From NCBI GenBank assembly GCA_023380585.1, contig JAMCRN010000021.1, forward strand, positions 1 through 42,994: a DNA stretch of 42,994 nucleotides. The letters run 5' to 3'. Each line of letters starts with the position of its first letter. The stretch's first letter is position 1. The notes under the pieces were generated by a model that worked only from the letters and a program-made list of their open reading frames with translations, was not told the DNA's origin and ran no database searches. The position numbers and the translations under genes are program-made. Origin of the DNA: Candidatus Parvarchaeota archaeon. GTDB taxonomy: Archaea; Nanobdellota; Nanobdellia; Parvarchaeales; Parvarchaeaceae. Shown piece by piece: positions 15,952-23,875 of the stretch.

Positions 15952-16061
15952 GGGGCTGTAGTATAACGGCAGAACAAGCGGCTCCAGTCTGACTGGAAGC
16001 ATGACGCAAGGATGATTAAAGAAGAAACCGCTTGATCCAGGTTCAAATCCTGGCAGCCCCA
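15952..16061 (+). tRNA. tRNA-Trp (anticodon CCA) with a 39-nt intron
   Basis: Acceptor GGGGCTG (15952-15958) pairs with CAGCCCC (16054-16060), with discriminator A 16061. The anticodon stem AGCGG (15977-15981) pairs with CCGCT (16028-16032). The 5' loop half CTCCAG gives anticodon CCA at 15984-15986; A 16027 is position 38. The T arm is CCAGG-TTCAAAT-CCTGG. The bases right after the discriminator read CCA (16062-16064), so the 3' CCA may be encoded, unlike in the other tRNA genes of the window. The D arm is weakly paired. Confidence 0.9.
15988..16026 (+). other. Intron of tRNA-Trp at canonical position 37/38
   Basis: The 39 nt between G37 and A38 are removed to give the loop CTCCAGA. The BHB is relaxed: CTCC (15982-15985) faces GAAG (16021-16024) with one C-A mismatch, and the downstream bulge is AAA (16025-16027). 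The 3' splice context, GAAGAA then A, is identical to that predicted in the cbf5 intron. A CTGA (15989-15992) and an ATGATTA (16012-16018) recall D and C boxes, but the intron is too short for a typical guide RNA. Confidence 0.78.
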
Positions 16062-16071
16062 CCAGCTTTTC

Positions 16072-16165
16072 GGGATAATGGTATCTCAAATAAATGGCAC
16101 TATTTTATTGTTTACTTCATTAGAAGGATGAAAGTATTTATTTACTCTCTCTATTTCTCTGTTAT
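16072..16165 (+). repeat. Left arm of long inverted repeat: promoter of LamG pilin-like gene
   Basis: These 94 bp match the reverse complement of 24974-25067 with 3 differences and no indels (position x pairs with 41139 minus x). The arm contains the TATA-like AGTATTTATTTACT and runs into the start of the pilin-like gene. Similarity continues at a lower level through the signal-peptide coding region of both genes. The outer edge lies 10 nt from the tRNA-Trp discriminator base. Confidence 0.85.
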
Positions 16166-17314
16166 ATGAGCCTGACGCACAAATCCCAGTCAGCCCTAGA
16201 GTACATGATGACCTATGGCTGGGCCATCCTCATCATAGTCATCGTAGCCGCAGTCCTTTATTCCTTGGGTATATTTTCTCCCGCGTCGTCTTTGTCTCTT
16301 ACAGTCACTGGATTCTCAGGCTTCGTAGGTACTCAGGCCGACTGTACACCATCCGGTGTATTGGTTCTGTCATTGAACAACGCGCTAGGAACTCCTGTTT
16401 TCATAAAGTATGCCAATTCTACATATAATGGCAAAACATTTTCATCGAACGTTTCTGAGACGATACTATCCGGTTCCTCTGGGAAAGTACTAATTCTTAA
16501 CGGTTGTGTGAATGCGTCAAACGTTCGCTTCTCATCTACAGTCACGATAGAATACACAGAACCTGGGCAGCCGTTACCAGGGCCTTATATAAGTAAGGGT
16601 TCTGTCACAGGCACAACATCTTCATTCGTACAGAATACTGTCGCGAACTTTACTAATTCAAGCTATATAAACATACCCGCTTCCCCATCAATGGATTTAC
16701 TATGGGGCGGAGGTACTCATATGGCTATTATTTATTGGGCAAATTTCGTTAAGGTGTACCCTGGCTGTTACTTCGATGCGTGTATTACATTTATATCGGA
16801 AAATGAAGGTTGTACAGAAGGCAGCAGTGGCAGCACTGTTAACTCTACTTATTTTAATAATGGTCTTTTTGAGTGGAACGGGTCTACTGCTTATGAGTGT
16901 AAAGACACTACTGGATTTTCATCTCAATATTATCCTGTGTCTTATAACAAGTGGTCATTAATTGTAGACGAATACTCATATAATCCAACCTCAGAGGATA
17001 TTACTTTCACAGTGTGCATAGATGCGGCCTGTTACAATAATACTGAAAGTATACCTGGTGGACCGGGTTTTTACTTAAATCCAACCACATTACTGATGAA
17101 CGAGCACGTTAACGGCAAATTAGCAGACGTTCAGTTCTACGATTCATACCTTTCTCAAAAGCAGGTAGACGAAGCGTATGGTCTCGGTTACGCTGGCATA
17201 CCTCCGACTACCATCGGCCTGCTAGCGTGGTATCCTCTAGACGGCAACGCGAATGACTATTCTGGCAACAATAACAATGGCGTGCCCTATAATGTTCAGT
17301 GGGTTTCTCCTTAG
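16166..17314 (+). CDS. Pilin-like surface protein: class III signal peptide plus LamG/ConA-like domain
   Basis: The 382-residue protein starts MSLTHKSQSALEYMMTYGWAI followed by a hydrophobic helix to about residue 35. This is the archaeal class III signal, processed before QSALEY by a prepilin peptidase. Residues about 45-150 form a conserved beta-rich linker with a TVEYTEPGQPLPGP-type segment. Residues 160-380 resemble a laminin G/concanavalin-like jelly roll, ending LLAWYPLDGNANDYSGNNNNG. Such proteins are likely pilus-like or surface-anchored and may bind glycans. There are many N-x-S/T sequons. It is one of three paralogues in the island (others at 22417 and 23876); the shared signal and promoter contrast with a diverged C-terminal domain. 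Confidence 0.8.
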   Translation: MSLTHKSQSALEYMMTYGWAILIIVIVAAVLYSLGIFSPASSLSLTVTGFSGFVGTQADCTPSGVLVLSLNNALGTPVFIKYANSTYNGKTFSSNVSETILSGSSGKVLILNGCVNASNVRFSSTVTIEYTEPGQPLPGPYISKGSVTGTTSSFVQNTVANFTNSSYINIPASPSMDLLWGGGTHMAIIYWANFVKVYPGCYFDACITFISENEGCTEGSSGSTVNSTYFNNGLFEWNGSTAYECKDTTGFSSQYYPVSYNKWSLIVDEYSYNPTSEDITFTVCIDAACYNNTESIPGGPGFYLNPTTLLMNEHVNGKLADVQFYDSYLSQKQVDEAYGLGYAGIPPTTIGLLAWYPLDGNANDYSGNNNNGVPYNVQWVSP

Positions 17315-17411
17315 TTCCTCTATTTTAGTCTAAATCTAAAAGTCAAATATAAATTGCTGTCATCTTTCTATTACAAATTATATATACCATTTATTAATAT
17401 TAACTATAATA

Positions 17412-17536
17412 TGAGTCAACCACACAGATCCCAGTCAGCCTTGGAGTACATGATCGGCATTTATTTCATCGGATGCATTCACGTTCCAAGAATACGATTT
17501 CCCTTTTCTAGACTTGAAATTGAATTTCGGAGCTGA
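17412..17536 (+). pseudogene. Relic of a class III signal pilin-like gene
   Basis: ATG 17412 opens MSQPHRSQSALEYM, matching the first 14 residues of the intact pilin-like paralogues. The hydrophobic helix is then missing and the frame runs through unrelated residues (IGIYFIGCIHVPRIRFPF) to a stop at 17536. A TATA-rich stretch precedes it as in the intact genes. This looks like an internally deleted copy. Confidence 0.7.
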
Positions 17537-17579
17537 AGTATTTAAAAGTTTATAAGTCAGTTGTCATCTACTAAATAAA

Positions 17580-18002
17580 ATGGGGATACTGAGAAGGCTT
17601 GAAACGTTGATCGGATACGATCCGGATCTGAACAAAAAGCTGAAAAGGAACAAAACCCTGATAAAAGAGATATACCGTATGGCGGACCCGGTTCTTCCGA
17701 ACGGATGCGGCCTGGGTTTGAAGCATGGGAATGTAAGAGTACGTATAGAAAGGTTTCAGTACAGGAAAAAAGAGGAACGCTATTTAATCCCCACAAAAGA
17801 TGATCTTCTCAGAGGCAGCATCAAGTTGGAATACTACGACTCAAATAATCCATCTAAAAAAATAAACAGTTATATATTCAGATCAGGTAAAGTCGACTCT
17901 GAATCTTATAAAGACTATTTGAAAGCCGTAAAGGAAGGCCGGCCGGTGGAGTCTGCCTTGATCGATACGATAGAAGCGTTGAAAGATTACCATATAAAAT
18001 AG
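17580..18002 (+). CDS. Hypothetical 140-aa basic protein
   Basis: I do not recognise this protein. It is basic and soluble, starting MGILRRLETLIGYDPDLNKKLKRNKTL with no membrane segment or signal. The middle has GCGLGLKHGNVRVRIERFQYRK and the C-terminus a helical ESALIDTIEALKDYH. ATG 17580 has a TATA-like TATTTAAAAG box about 35-40 nt upstream. It lies in the surface-protein island between a pilin relic and lysine aminotransferase. A 14-nt stretch of its 3' end (GAGTCTGCCTTGAT) recurs at 18025-18038, just beyond the gene, indicating a small local duplication. Confidence 0.55.
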   Translation: MGILRRLETLIGYDPDLNKKLKRNKTLIKEIYRMADPVLPNGCGLGLKHGNVRVRIERFQYRKKEERYLIPTKDDLLRGSIKLEYYDSNNPSKKINSYIFRSGKVDSESYKDYLKAVKEGRPVESALIDTIEALKDYHIK

Positions 18003-18039
18003 ATCTGAAATGGAGCTGTATCTGAGTCTGCCTTGATAG

Positions 18040-18114
18040 AATGACAAAAGACTTGAAACCGGTCTCTAAGACAGCAGTCAGTCCGGCTGCAGGCGCGCTC
18101 TGCTACCAGTCATT
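18040..18114. ncRNA. Possible structured RNA or tRNA relic of tRNA size
   Basis: A 75-nt stretch is closed by AATGAC (18040-18045) and GTCATT (18109-18114). Inside are a hairpin AGAC/GTCT and a second stem AGCAG/CTGCT with an inner CAG/CTG, so a three-way junction can be drawn. Read on the minus strand it has tRNA-like fragments (GGTAGCAGAGC and GGTTTCAAGTC), but no proper anticodon or T arm. It could be a decayed tRNA, a structured RNA or chance. Confidence 0.25.
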
Positions 18115-18166
18115 GTTTCTGCTCCTGTAAAATGAGGAGTGATTTGACGTTTTCTTATATCAGAGT

Positions 18167-19486
18167 TTATCCGGTTTCTTTCAGTGTCTTATCGAGTATC
18201 GAGAGAGCTTCATTGGCTTCATTTTCATCCACGACAAGCGGGGGACGGAATCTGACTCCCGACTCGCCAGTTTTAAGCGCTATAAGTCCGTTATTATACA
18301 GCTTGTCAAGAAAGTCTATCCTGGTCTGGTTGTCTTTCATATCAAACGCGCACATCAGCCCTCTGCCGCGGGCGTTACCGATCTTGTCGGGGTATCTGTT
18401 TTGGAGTTCTTCTAGACCTTTTAAGAATATCCTACCGATGTGGTCTGCGTTATCGATAAGTTTGTCGTCTTCCATTATCTGGAGGTATTTGCTTGCCCTC
18501 ACCATATCAACGAGATGGCCACCCCACGTGGAATTTATACGGCTTTTTATCTTGAAAACGTTGTCCCTTATCTCATCTATCTTGTTGCTTACCATTATGC
18601 CGCACACTTGCAGCTTTTTGCCGAAGACTAGGATGTCCGGCTCAAAGTCAAAATGCTGGTATGCCCAAAGTTTTCCAGTGGTACCCGCACCTGTCTGTAC
18701 CTCGTCTACTATAAATAGCATGTCGTTTTCCCTCGTTATTTTTCTCAATTCCTGAAGGTATTCCTTGCGGAAATGATTGTCTCCGCCCTCTGCCTGGATA
18801 GGCTCTATTATCAGTGCTGCTATGTCGTTTGTGTTGTCTTCCAGGGCCTTTTTTACCTCAGCAAGGCTTTTTTCTTCGAGCTGTCTTACCTTTTCCAGGT
18901 TCTCTGGGGTAATCGGGAACCTTATCTTTGGATTGGTTATCTTGGGCCATCTAAACAGGGGAAAATGCTGAGTTTTTCTTATATCGTGCGAATTTGTTAT
19001 AGAAAGCGAATATCCAGACCTGCCATGGAAAGACTCATCCAGCGATATGACCTTTTGCCCTCGTTCTGTCTTCAGGCCGGAATTAAGGTTTTTCTTGACT
19101 TTCCAGTCGAAGGCCGTCTTGAGAGCATTTTCAACCGCCAATGTGCCGCTGTCTATGAAAAAATAGTAGTATAAATGTCTGGGAGTCGCTAATTTTGATA
19201 GGCTTTCTACGAATTCCGCCATCTCCGTCGTATAAACATCGCTATTCGTGGGATTGTTCAATGCCGCGAGCTGGAGCTTCTTCAAGAAAACCGGGTCCTG
19301 AAGCTTTGGATGGTTCATTCCAAGTAAAGAAGTGGAGAAAAAGCCGAAAAAGTCTAGAAACTGGCGGTCGTGCCTGGAATCATAAAGGCGTAGTCCCTTG
19401 CTCTTTTCCAGGTCAAGGACCATGTCGTAGACATCTATAAGCATCCTTTTCCCTATTATCTCATGCACTTTATCCGGAGAAACCAT
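18167..19486 (-). CDS. lat: L-lysine 6-aminotransferase (class III PLP aminotransferase)
   Basis: The 439-residue protein has DSGTLAVENALKTAFDWK, the SFHGRSGYSLS PLP-phosphate loop, IIEPIQAEGGDNHF, the Asp of VDEVQTGAGTTGKLWAYQHF, and the Schiff-base Lys in VFGKKLQVCGIM. SRINSTWGGHLVDMVRAS and RGRGLMCAFDM follow. FGKKxQVCG and NSTWGG are hallmarks of lysine epsilon-aminotransferase, which converts lysine and 2-oxoglutarate to 2-aminoadipate 6-semialdehyde and glutamate. No partner dehydrogenase is in the window. It is transcribed alone on the minus strand within the surface island. Confidence 0.88.
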   Translation of the reverse strand: MVSPDKVHEIIGKRMLIDVYDMVLDLEKSKGLRLYDSRHDRQFLDFFGFFSTSLLGMNHPKLQDPVFLKKLQLAALNNPTNSDVYTTEMAEFVESLSKLATPRHLYYYFFIDSGTLAVENALKTAFDWKVKKNLNSGLKTERGQKVISLDESFHGRSGYSLSITNSHDIRKTQHFPLFRWPKITNPKIRFPITPENLEKVRQLEEKSLAEVKKALEDNTNDIAALIIEPIQAEGGDNHFRKEYLQELRKITRENDMLFIVDEVQTGAGTTGKLWAYQHFDFEPDILVFGKKLQVCGIMVSNKIDEIRDNVFKIKSRINSTWGGHLVDMVRASKYLQIMEDDKLIDNADHIGRIFLKGLEELQNRYPDKIGNARGRGLMCAFDMKDNQTRIDFLDKLYNNGLIALKTGESGVRFRPPLVVDENEANEALSILDKTLKETG

Positions 19487-19657
19487 AATGCTGTCTTGAT
19501 ATCTGCGAATGGTTTAAGCTATAAGAATAGATGATTCCAGGGCCTATTAATCTTTTAAAAAGTTGTAATTATTGCAATTTTCCTTCCTAGCAGCAGATTA
19601 AAGCTAGAAAAAACCAGGAGTATAAAGCATATATAATTTTGGTTTGATTCTTTATAA

Positions 19658-21241
19658 ATGAGCCGGAGATCGCAGTCATCTTTAGAATATATCGCCACCT
19701 ATGGCTGGGCTATCTTGATAATCGTCGTAGTAGCGGCTCTTCTCTATTCAATGGGGATATTCTCCCCATCTCCAAGCCTGTCTCTGTCTGTCACCGGACT
19801 GAGCCCTTTTACCTTCATAACTCAGCAATGCGGTAGCGGAGGTTTCGTCCTAGTACTCGGTAATTCCGCTGGCAGTGTCATAGAGATAAAAAATGCATCA
19901 ATAGTCAGGCCTTCCGGTATAAATGGCAGCGATCTCGTAGGTATAAACCAATCGGTGGCTCCCGACTCCGATTTTAACCTCATCTTCTATAACAGCTCTT
20001 GTCCTGTTCCTGGCGTGTTCTATACCGTAAACATAGAGATAAACTATACGATTACGACCCCGTTCGGTCCGCAGAAAAGCATATCAAAGGGGGTCATTTC
20101 AGCCAGGTCGTCCATACAGCCGACCCTGTCTTTCAACGAAATAGGCCTGCCAGTAGGGACAGCATGGACAGTAACCTACGCAGGCGAAACCAAAACGGAA
20201 CCCGTTTCCAGCATAAGTTTCGTCTATATAGCCGGCCAGAGGTTCTCGGTAAAGAACGTCACCATCGATAAGGTCTCCTATTTCCCTTCTGTTTCGGCCG
20301 GAGAGGTAGGCAACATCACTTCGCTATACATCGACTTCATACCGCTTCGCGACATGTATGTGTCTGATGGCGGCTCCAGCACGCTGTCCGCCATAGATAC
20401 GGCTACCAACCAGGTAGTCCTTAACATAAGCGTTAACAGCAACCCGCAGGGCGTAGCGGTGACTCCGAACGGTAAATTTGTTTATGTCACTAATCATGGG
20501 AACTCTTTCGTTTCCGTCGTGGACACCGATACAAATACAGTCGTGGCTAATGTCAGCGTCGGCATAAATCCAGTTGGCGTGGCTATAGACCCTAAAGGAG
20601 ACACTGCCTATGTCACCTCGGGAACGAAAGGAGGGACTTTGACTGAGATAAACACCTCGGATTACGCAATAAAACTGTCTTCAGTGATAGGCGGCGGACC
20701 TATAGGAATCGCTGTCTCTCCTTTCTCAGGCTTTTTATACGTGGCAGAAAGCACATCGGACAGTGTGTCGGTCATAAACGCTTCTGATATCAGCATCATA
20801 AAACAGATACCAGTCGGTTCATATCCGACAAGCGTCACGATTTCTCCGGACGGATTATTCGCTTATGTCACAAACAACGATTCGAATACCGTGTCGGTTA
20901 TAGACCTGTCTGACAATAAGGTGATAAGAAACATATCTGTAGGGACTGGGCCGTACAGCGCAGCGGTATCGCCCAACGATGAGGTCTTGTATGTTGTAAA
21001 TAAATTTTCAAACAACGTCTATGTAATAAACACTTCTGACTATTCTTTGATGGATGTCATAAACGTTGGTTCGGAGCCTTCTGGTGTGGTAGTAAATCCG
21101 AACGGTGAATATCTTTATGTTTCTAATTATGCATCCAGCAGTGTATCCGTGATTTCGGCTTCTACATATCAGATAACCGACACTATAACCGCCGTAAAGG
21201 ACCCGACAGGCATAGCGGATGCCGCTTCTGGAAGTATATGA
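19658..21241 (+). CDS. Pilin-like surface protein with YVTN-type beta-propeller
   Basis: The 527-residue protein starts MSRRSQSSLEYIATYGWAI with a hydrophobic helix, a class III signal. Residues about 45-160 are a beta-rich linker. About 165-225 begins with LSFNEIGLPVGTAWTV, a small beta domain also seen in surface proteins of acidophilic archaea. Residues 230-525 hold about seven beta-propeller blades of about 42 residues: repeated VSVIDT...V...ISVG..P.GVAV.P.G...YV motifs. The blades resemble those of the giant protein at 36034, so the propeller module is shared between two anchoring systems. TATA-like CATATATAATTT lies 25-30 nt upstream of the start. Confidence 0.85.
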   Translation: MSRRSQSSLEYIATYGWAILIIVVVAALLYSMGIFSPSPSLSLSVTGLSPFTFITQQCGSGGFVLVLGNSAGSVIEIKNASIVRPSGINGSDLVGINQSVAPDSDFNLIFYNSSCPVPGVFYTVNIEINYTITTPFGPQKSISKGVISARSSIQPTLSFNEIGLPVGTAWTVTYAGETKTEPVSSISFVYIAGQRFSVKNVTIDKVSYFPSVSAGEVGNITSLYIDFIPLRDMYVSDGGSSTLSAIDTATNQVVLNISVNSNPQGVAVTPNGKFVYVTNHGNSFVSVVDTDTNTVVANVSVGINPVGVAIDPKGDTAYVTSGTKGGTLTEINTSDYAIKLSSVIGGGPIGIAVSPFSGFLYVAESTSDSVSVINASDISIIKQIPVGSYPTSVTISPDGLFAYVTNNDSNTVSVIDLSDNKVIRNISVGTGPYSAAVSPNDEVLYVVNKFSNNVYVINTSDYSLMDVINVGSEPSGVVVNPNGEYLYVSNYASSSVSVISASTYQITDTITAVKDPTGIADAASGSI

Positions 21242-21286
21242 TTAGTTTAAATTCTATGGTCAAAATCAAAAGCAGGGTTTCTTGAA

Positions 21287-22378
21287 ATGGATATAAAAAG
21301 GCGGCTGCTAAACGAATGGTTTTTTATCTGCCTGCTTATAGTGTATGCTGGCCTGCTTATCTATAACCCAAGATTTCTTAACCCGAATTTCGTGGATACT
21401 GATACAGTTCTTATAATCGCCGCGCTCATAATCTCAAACACAGGCATTTTTGTATCGGGAGGCACGGACTTGATAGCGACGAAAATACTCAGTAGATTCA
21501 AGGATATCAAAAGCGTTTCCGTGGCAGCGATAATCCTAACCGTCGTGATATCGATGTTCATAACCAACGACGCCTCGCTAATTATCTTTGTGCCTTTGAC
21601 AGTAAGCATCGGAAAGATGGCAAAAAAGTCGATGTCTAGGACGATAGTGCTAGAGGCTATAGGTGCCAACGTCGGTTCTGCGCTTATGCCGTTCGGAAAC
21701 CCGCAGAACATAATACTGTTTAGAGGATACGGACTAAGTGCACAATCGTTCTTTGCGGGAAGCATTCCGCTTTTTCTCATCCTACTCGCTGTCCTATTGG
21801 CGTTTTCATTGGTTCTGACAAAAAGCTCAAGTATAACCAGGCGGAAATGGAAGGCGTCTTTTAATCCATGGCTGTTTTACGTTTCCTTGGTGCTTTTTGT
21901 CCTTGGTGTGGCCGGGTTCTTTATGGGCCTCGGCGGCTATTTCTTCTTAGGATTGTCAGCCTTGTCTGTACTAGCATTATTGACCTTAAGACCGAGGAAT
22001 TATACGGTTAGGAACGTCTTGCTTAGAATAGACTTTTTCCTGATATTAACGTTCGTTCTGATATTTCTGGTAATAAACTCGGTCAGGTCCATTATAAACA
22101 TAGAAATAGGCGGCGTACTCTCAGTTTTTCTGTTTTCGACGCTGATTTCGCAGGTAATAAGCAATGTCCCCGCGACAGTGCTTTTGACAGGGAAAACTGC
22201 ATTTGTGCCGCTCTTGTGGGGCGTGAACATAGGCGGGAACGGCACAATGGTCGCCTCGCTTGCGAATCTTATAGCGTTGAGAAGATCCGCTTCTGGCAAG
22301 GTATTAGATTTTATGAAAATATCCGGATTGTTTCTAGTAGTAACGGCGGCAATCGGGGCGCTTACCTTCTACATATAA
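21287..22378 (+). CDS. ArsB/NhaD-superfamily ion transporter
   Basis: The 363-residue protein has about ten hydrophobic segments. It carries ion-transporter superfamily markers: VFITNDASLIIFVPLTV-type segment near 92-105 and IGANVGSALMPFGNPQNIILF near 125-145. A second-half counterpart (ISNVPATVLLTG... WGVNIGGNGTMVASLANLIAL) shows the internal inverted duplication. Relatives include arsenite permease ArsB and Na+/H+ antiporter NhaD; the substrate cannot be decided. It is slightly shorter than typical ArsB (about 420). It follows the propeller gene by 45 nt in the same direction. Confidence 0.8.
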   Translation: MDIKRRLLNEWFFICLLIVYAGLLIYNPRFLNPNFVDTDTVLIIAALIISNTGIFVSGGTDLIATKILSRFKDIKSVSVAAIILTVVISMFITNDASLIIFVPLTVSIGKMAKKSMSRTIVLEAIGANVGSALMPFGNPQNIILFRGYGLSAQSFFAGSIPLFLILLAVLLAFSLVLTKSSSITRRKWKASFNPWLFYVSLVLFVLGVAGFFMGLGGYFFLGLSALSVLALLTLRPRNYTVRNVLLRIDFFLILTFVLIFLVINSVRSIINIEIGGVLSVFLFSTLISQVISNVPATVLLTGKTAFVPLLWGVNIGGNGTMVASLANLIALRRSASGKVLDFMKISGLFLVVTAAIGALTFYI

Positions 22379-22416
22379 TCCGTAGCAGATAACTAACGCG
22401 CATCGATTAGGATGGT

Positions 22417-23649
22417 CTAGCTTTTGAAATTAGAAGTTATCTGTACTGGCCCGTTTAAAGTGCCTACTAATCCAGAAACTAGGTCCTTAGTTGAAATATT
22501 TAGTGGCCACCAATCAATAGCGCCTGAACCGCTTAAAGGTCCACCAAGAATACCCTCTTTGTATAAAGATAATATTTGTGATGCAGATAAGGGATTATTA
22601 TATATCTGTACATTTGATATCGCACCATAGAATGGTCTTCCATCACAAGCGAATTGAGAACCGATCATTATTTGATTTGTGTCATTATCCGAATAGTTCA
22701 GATAATACGGGCCATAAACCTGTCCGTCTATAGAATATGTATACGATAGATGACCGGGAGTGTCCCTATTAAAAGAATAGGACCTGGAGAATGTTACAAA
22801 ATTCCAAGTATTATTGAATTCGTTTGCATTTACGTTTATTGCCTGGTCACCTGGTGTGCATGTATGAGAACCAAATGCACCATTAGGATTACCATAGTAG
22901 GCAGGCAAATTAGAAGAGTACCCTCCTTGGTAATAACCAAAACCGAATATAGGCGTCCAGCCAGAAGATGCCGCACTCGAATTCGGTGGAACCCAATAAT
23001 AATCTAAATAAACCCATATAGAAACAGTGAAGTTAAAATCCGTGTTTGTGGTTAACGACGGTGCTGTTGATGTTATATAAGATGTTGAGCCAGAAACATG
23101 AGTTATTGGGGGGTTTCCATCCCATCTAGGTTGTCCATTAAAAGTCGCAACGGCTAACGGAAGAATAACAGAAGATGTTATTCCTGAAATTGTACCTGTG
23201 GATTGATAAGGACCCGGCAATGGCTGTCCGGGTTCTGTGTAGTTCACTGTCGTCGATATGGAGTAATGAGTGCCGGCAGGGGGACATACATTTGGAACAG
23301 AGAAGATGTAACTGCCTCCAACGTCTATTATAGGATTAGGATCTACCGTGGAATTTGATTTGAATGTTGATATCTGTCCTGTGGAGGAGTCTTTTGCTGT
23401 TATACCGGTGACGTTTATAGGGTAACCTGTTGAGTCTCCTAGGTTTATCCTTAAGACTCCGTTGGCTGTGCATTGTGCTGCTACTGAACCTAGATTGGAG
23501 AATCCCGTTACTGTTGCTGATATGCTTGAGGATGGGGAGAAGATACCGAAAGAGTAGAGGACTGCGGCTACGATGACTATTATGAGAATAGCCCAGCCAT
23601 AAGTCATCATGTACTCCAATGCTGACTGAGATCTATGCGTCAGGCTCAT
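22417..23649 (-). CDS. Pilin-like surface protein, LamG/ConA-like paralogue 2
   Basis: ATG 23649 (MSLTHRSQSALEYMMTYG) is the start; the longer upstream frame reads through the promoter. The 410-residue protein has the class III signal and hydrophobic helix, the shared linker with NYTEPGQPLPGPYQSTG, then a LamG-like domain with SIWVYLDYYW, SRSYSFNRDTPGHLSYTYSIDG and NVQIYNNPLSASQILSLYKEG. It ends with a WWPLN segment. Only about 45 bp of its upstream sequence match the inverted-repeat promoters, so this copy is older or more rearranged. Convergent with the transporter gene, 38 bp apart. Confidence 0.8.
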   Translation of the reverse strand: MSLTHRSQSALEYMMTYGWAILIIVIVAAVLYSFGIFSPSSSISATVTGFSNLGSVAAQCTANGVLRINLGDSTGYPINVTGITAKDSSTGQISTFKSNSTVDPNPIIDVGGSYIFSVPNVCPPAGTHYSISTTVNYTEPGQPLPGPYQSTGTISGITSSVILPLAVATFNGQPRWDGNPPITHVSGSTSYITSTAPSLTTNTDFNFTVSIWVYLDYYWVPPNSSAASSGWTPIFGFGYYQGGYSSNLPAYYGNPNGAFGSHTCTPGDQAINVNANEFNNTWNFVTFSRSYSFNRDTPGHLSYTYSIDGQVYGPYYLNYSDNDTNQIMIGSQFACDGRPFYGAISNVQIYNNPLSASQILSLYKEGILGGPLSGSGAIDWWPLNISTKDLVSGLVGTLNGPVQITSNFKS

Positions 23650-23875
23650 ATAATAGAGAAATAGAGAGAGTAAATAAATAGTTTCATAGGGCAGCGGCAA
23701 GTCTTAATATGACTTTTACTAGGAAGAAGTTTAAACGTCAAGAAGCCATTTCCACAGCGGGATAAACTTAATCTTTTTGCCCCATAATTTAAATAGTTTT
23801 CTAAGGAAACAATATCATATGAAAGTTGTTTTATGAAGAAACGGAAATAATAAGATTCGATACTGTATTTCTTCC

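Noticed and set aside
15988-16026. tRNA-Trp intron as a box C/D guide RNA
   Set aside because: CTGA and ATGATTA occur, but the 39 nt are too short for a complete C-D'-C'-D guide and the boxes are in an incomplete set.
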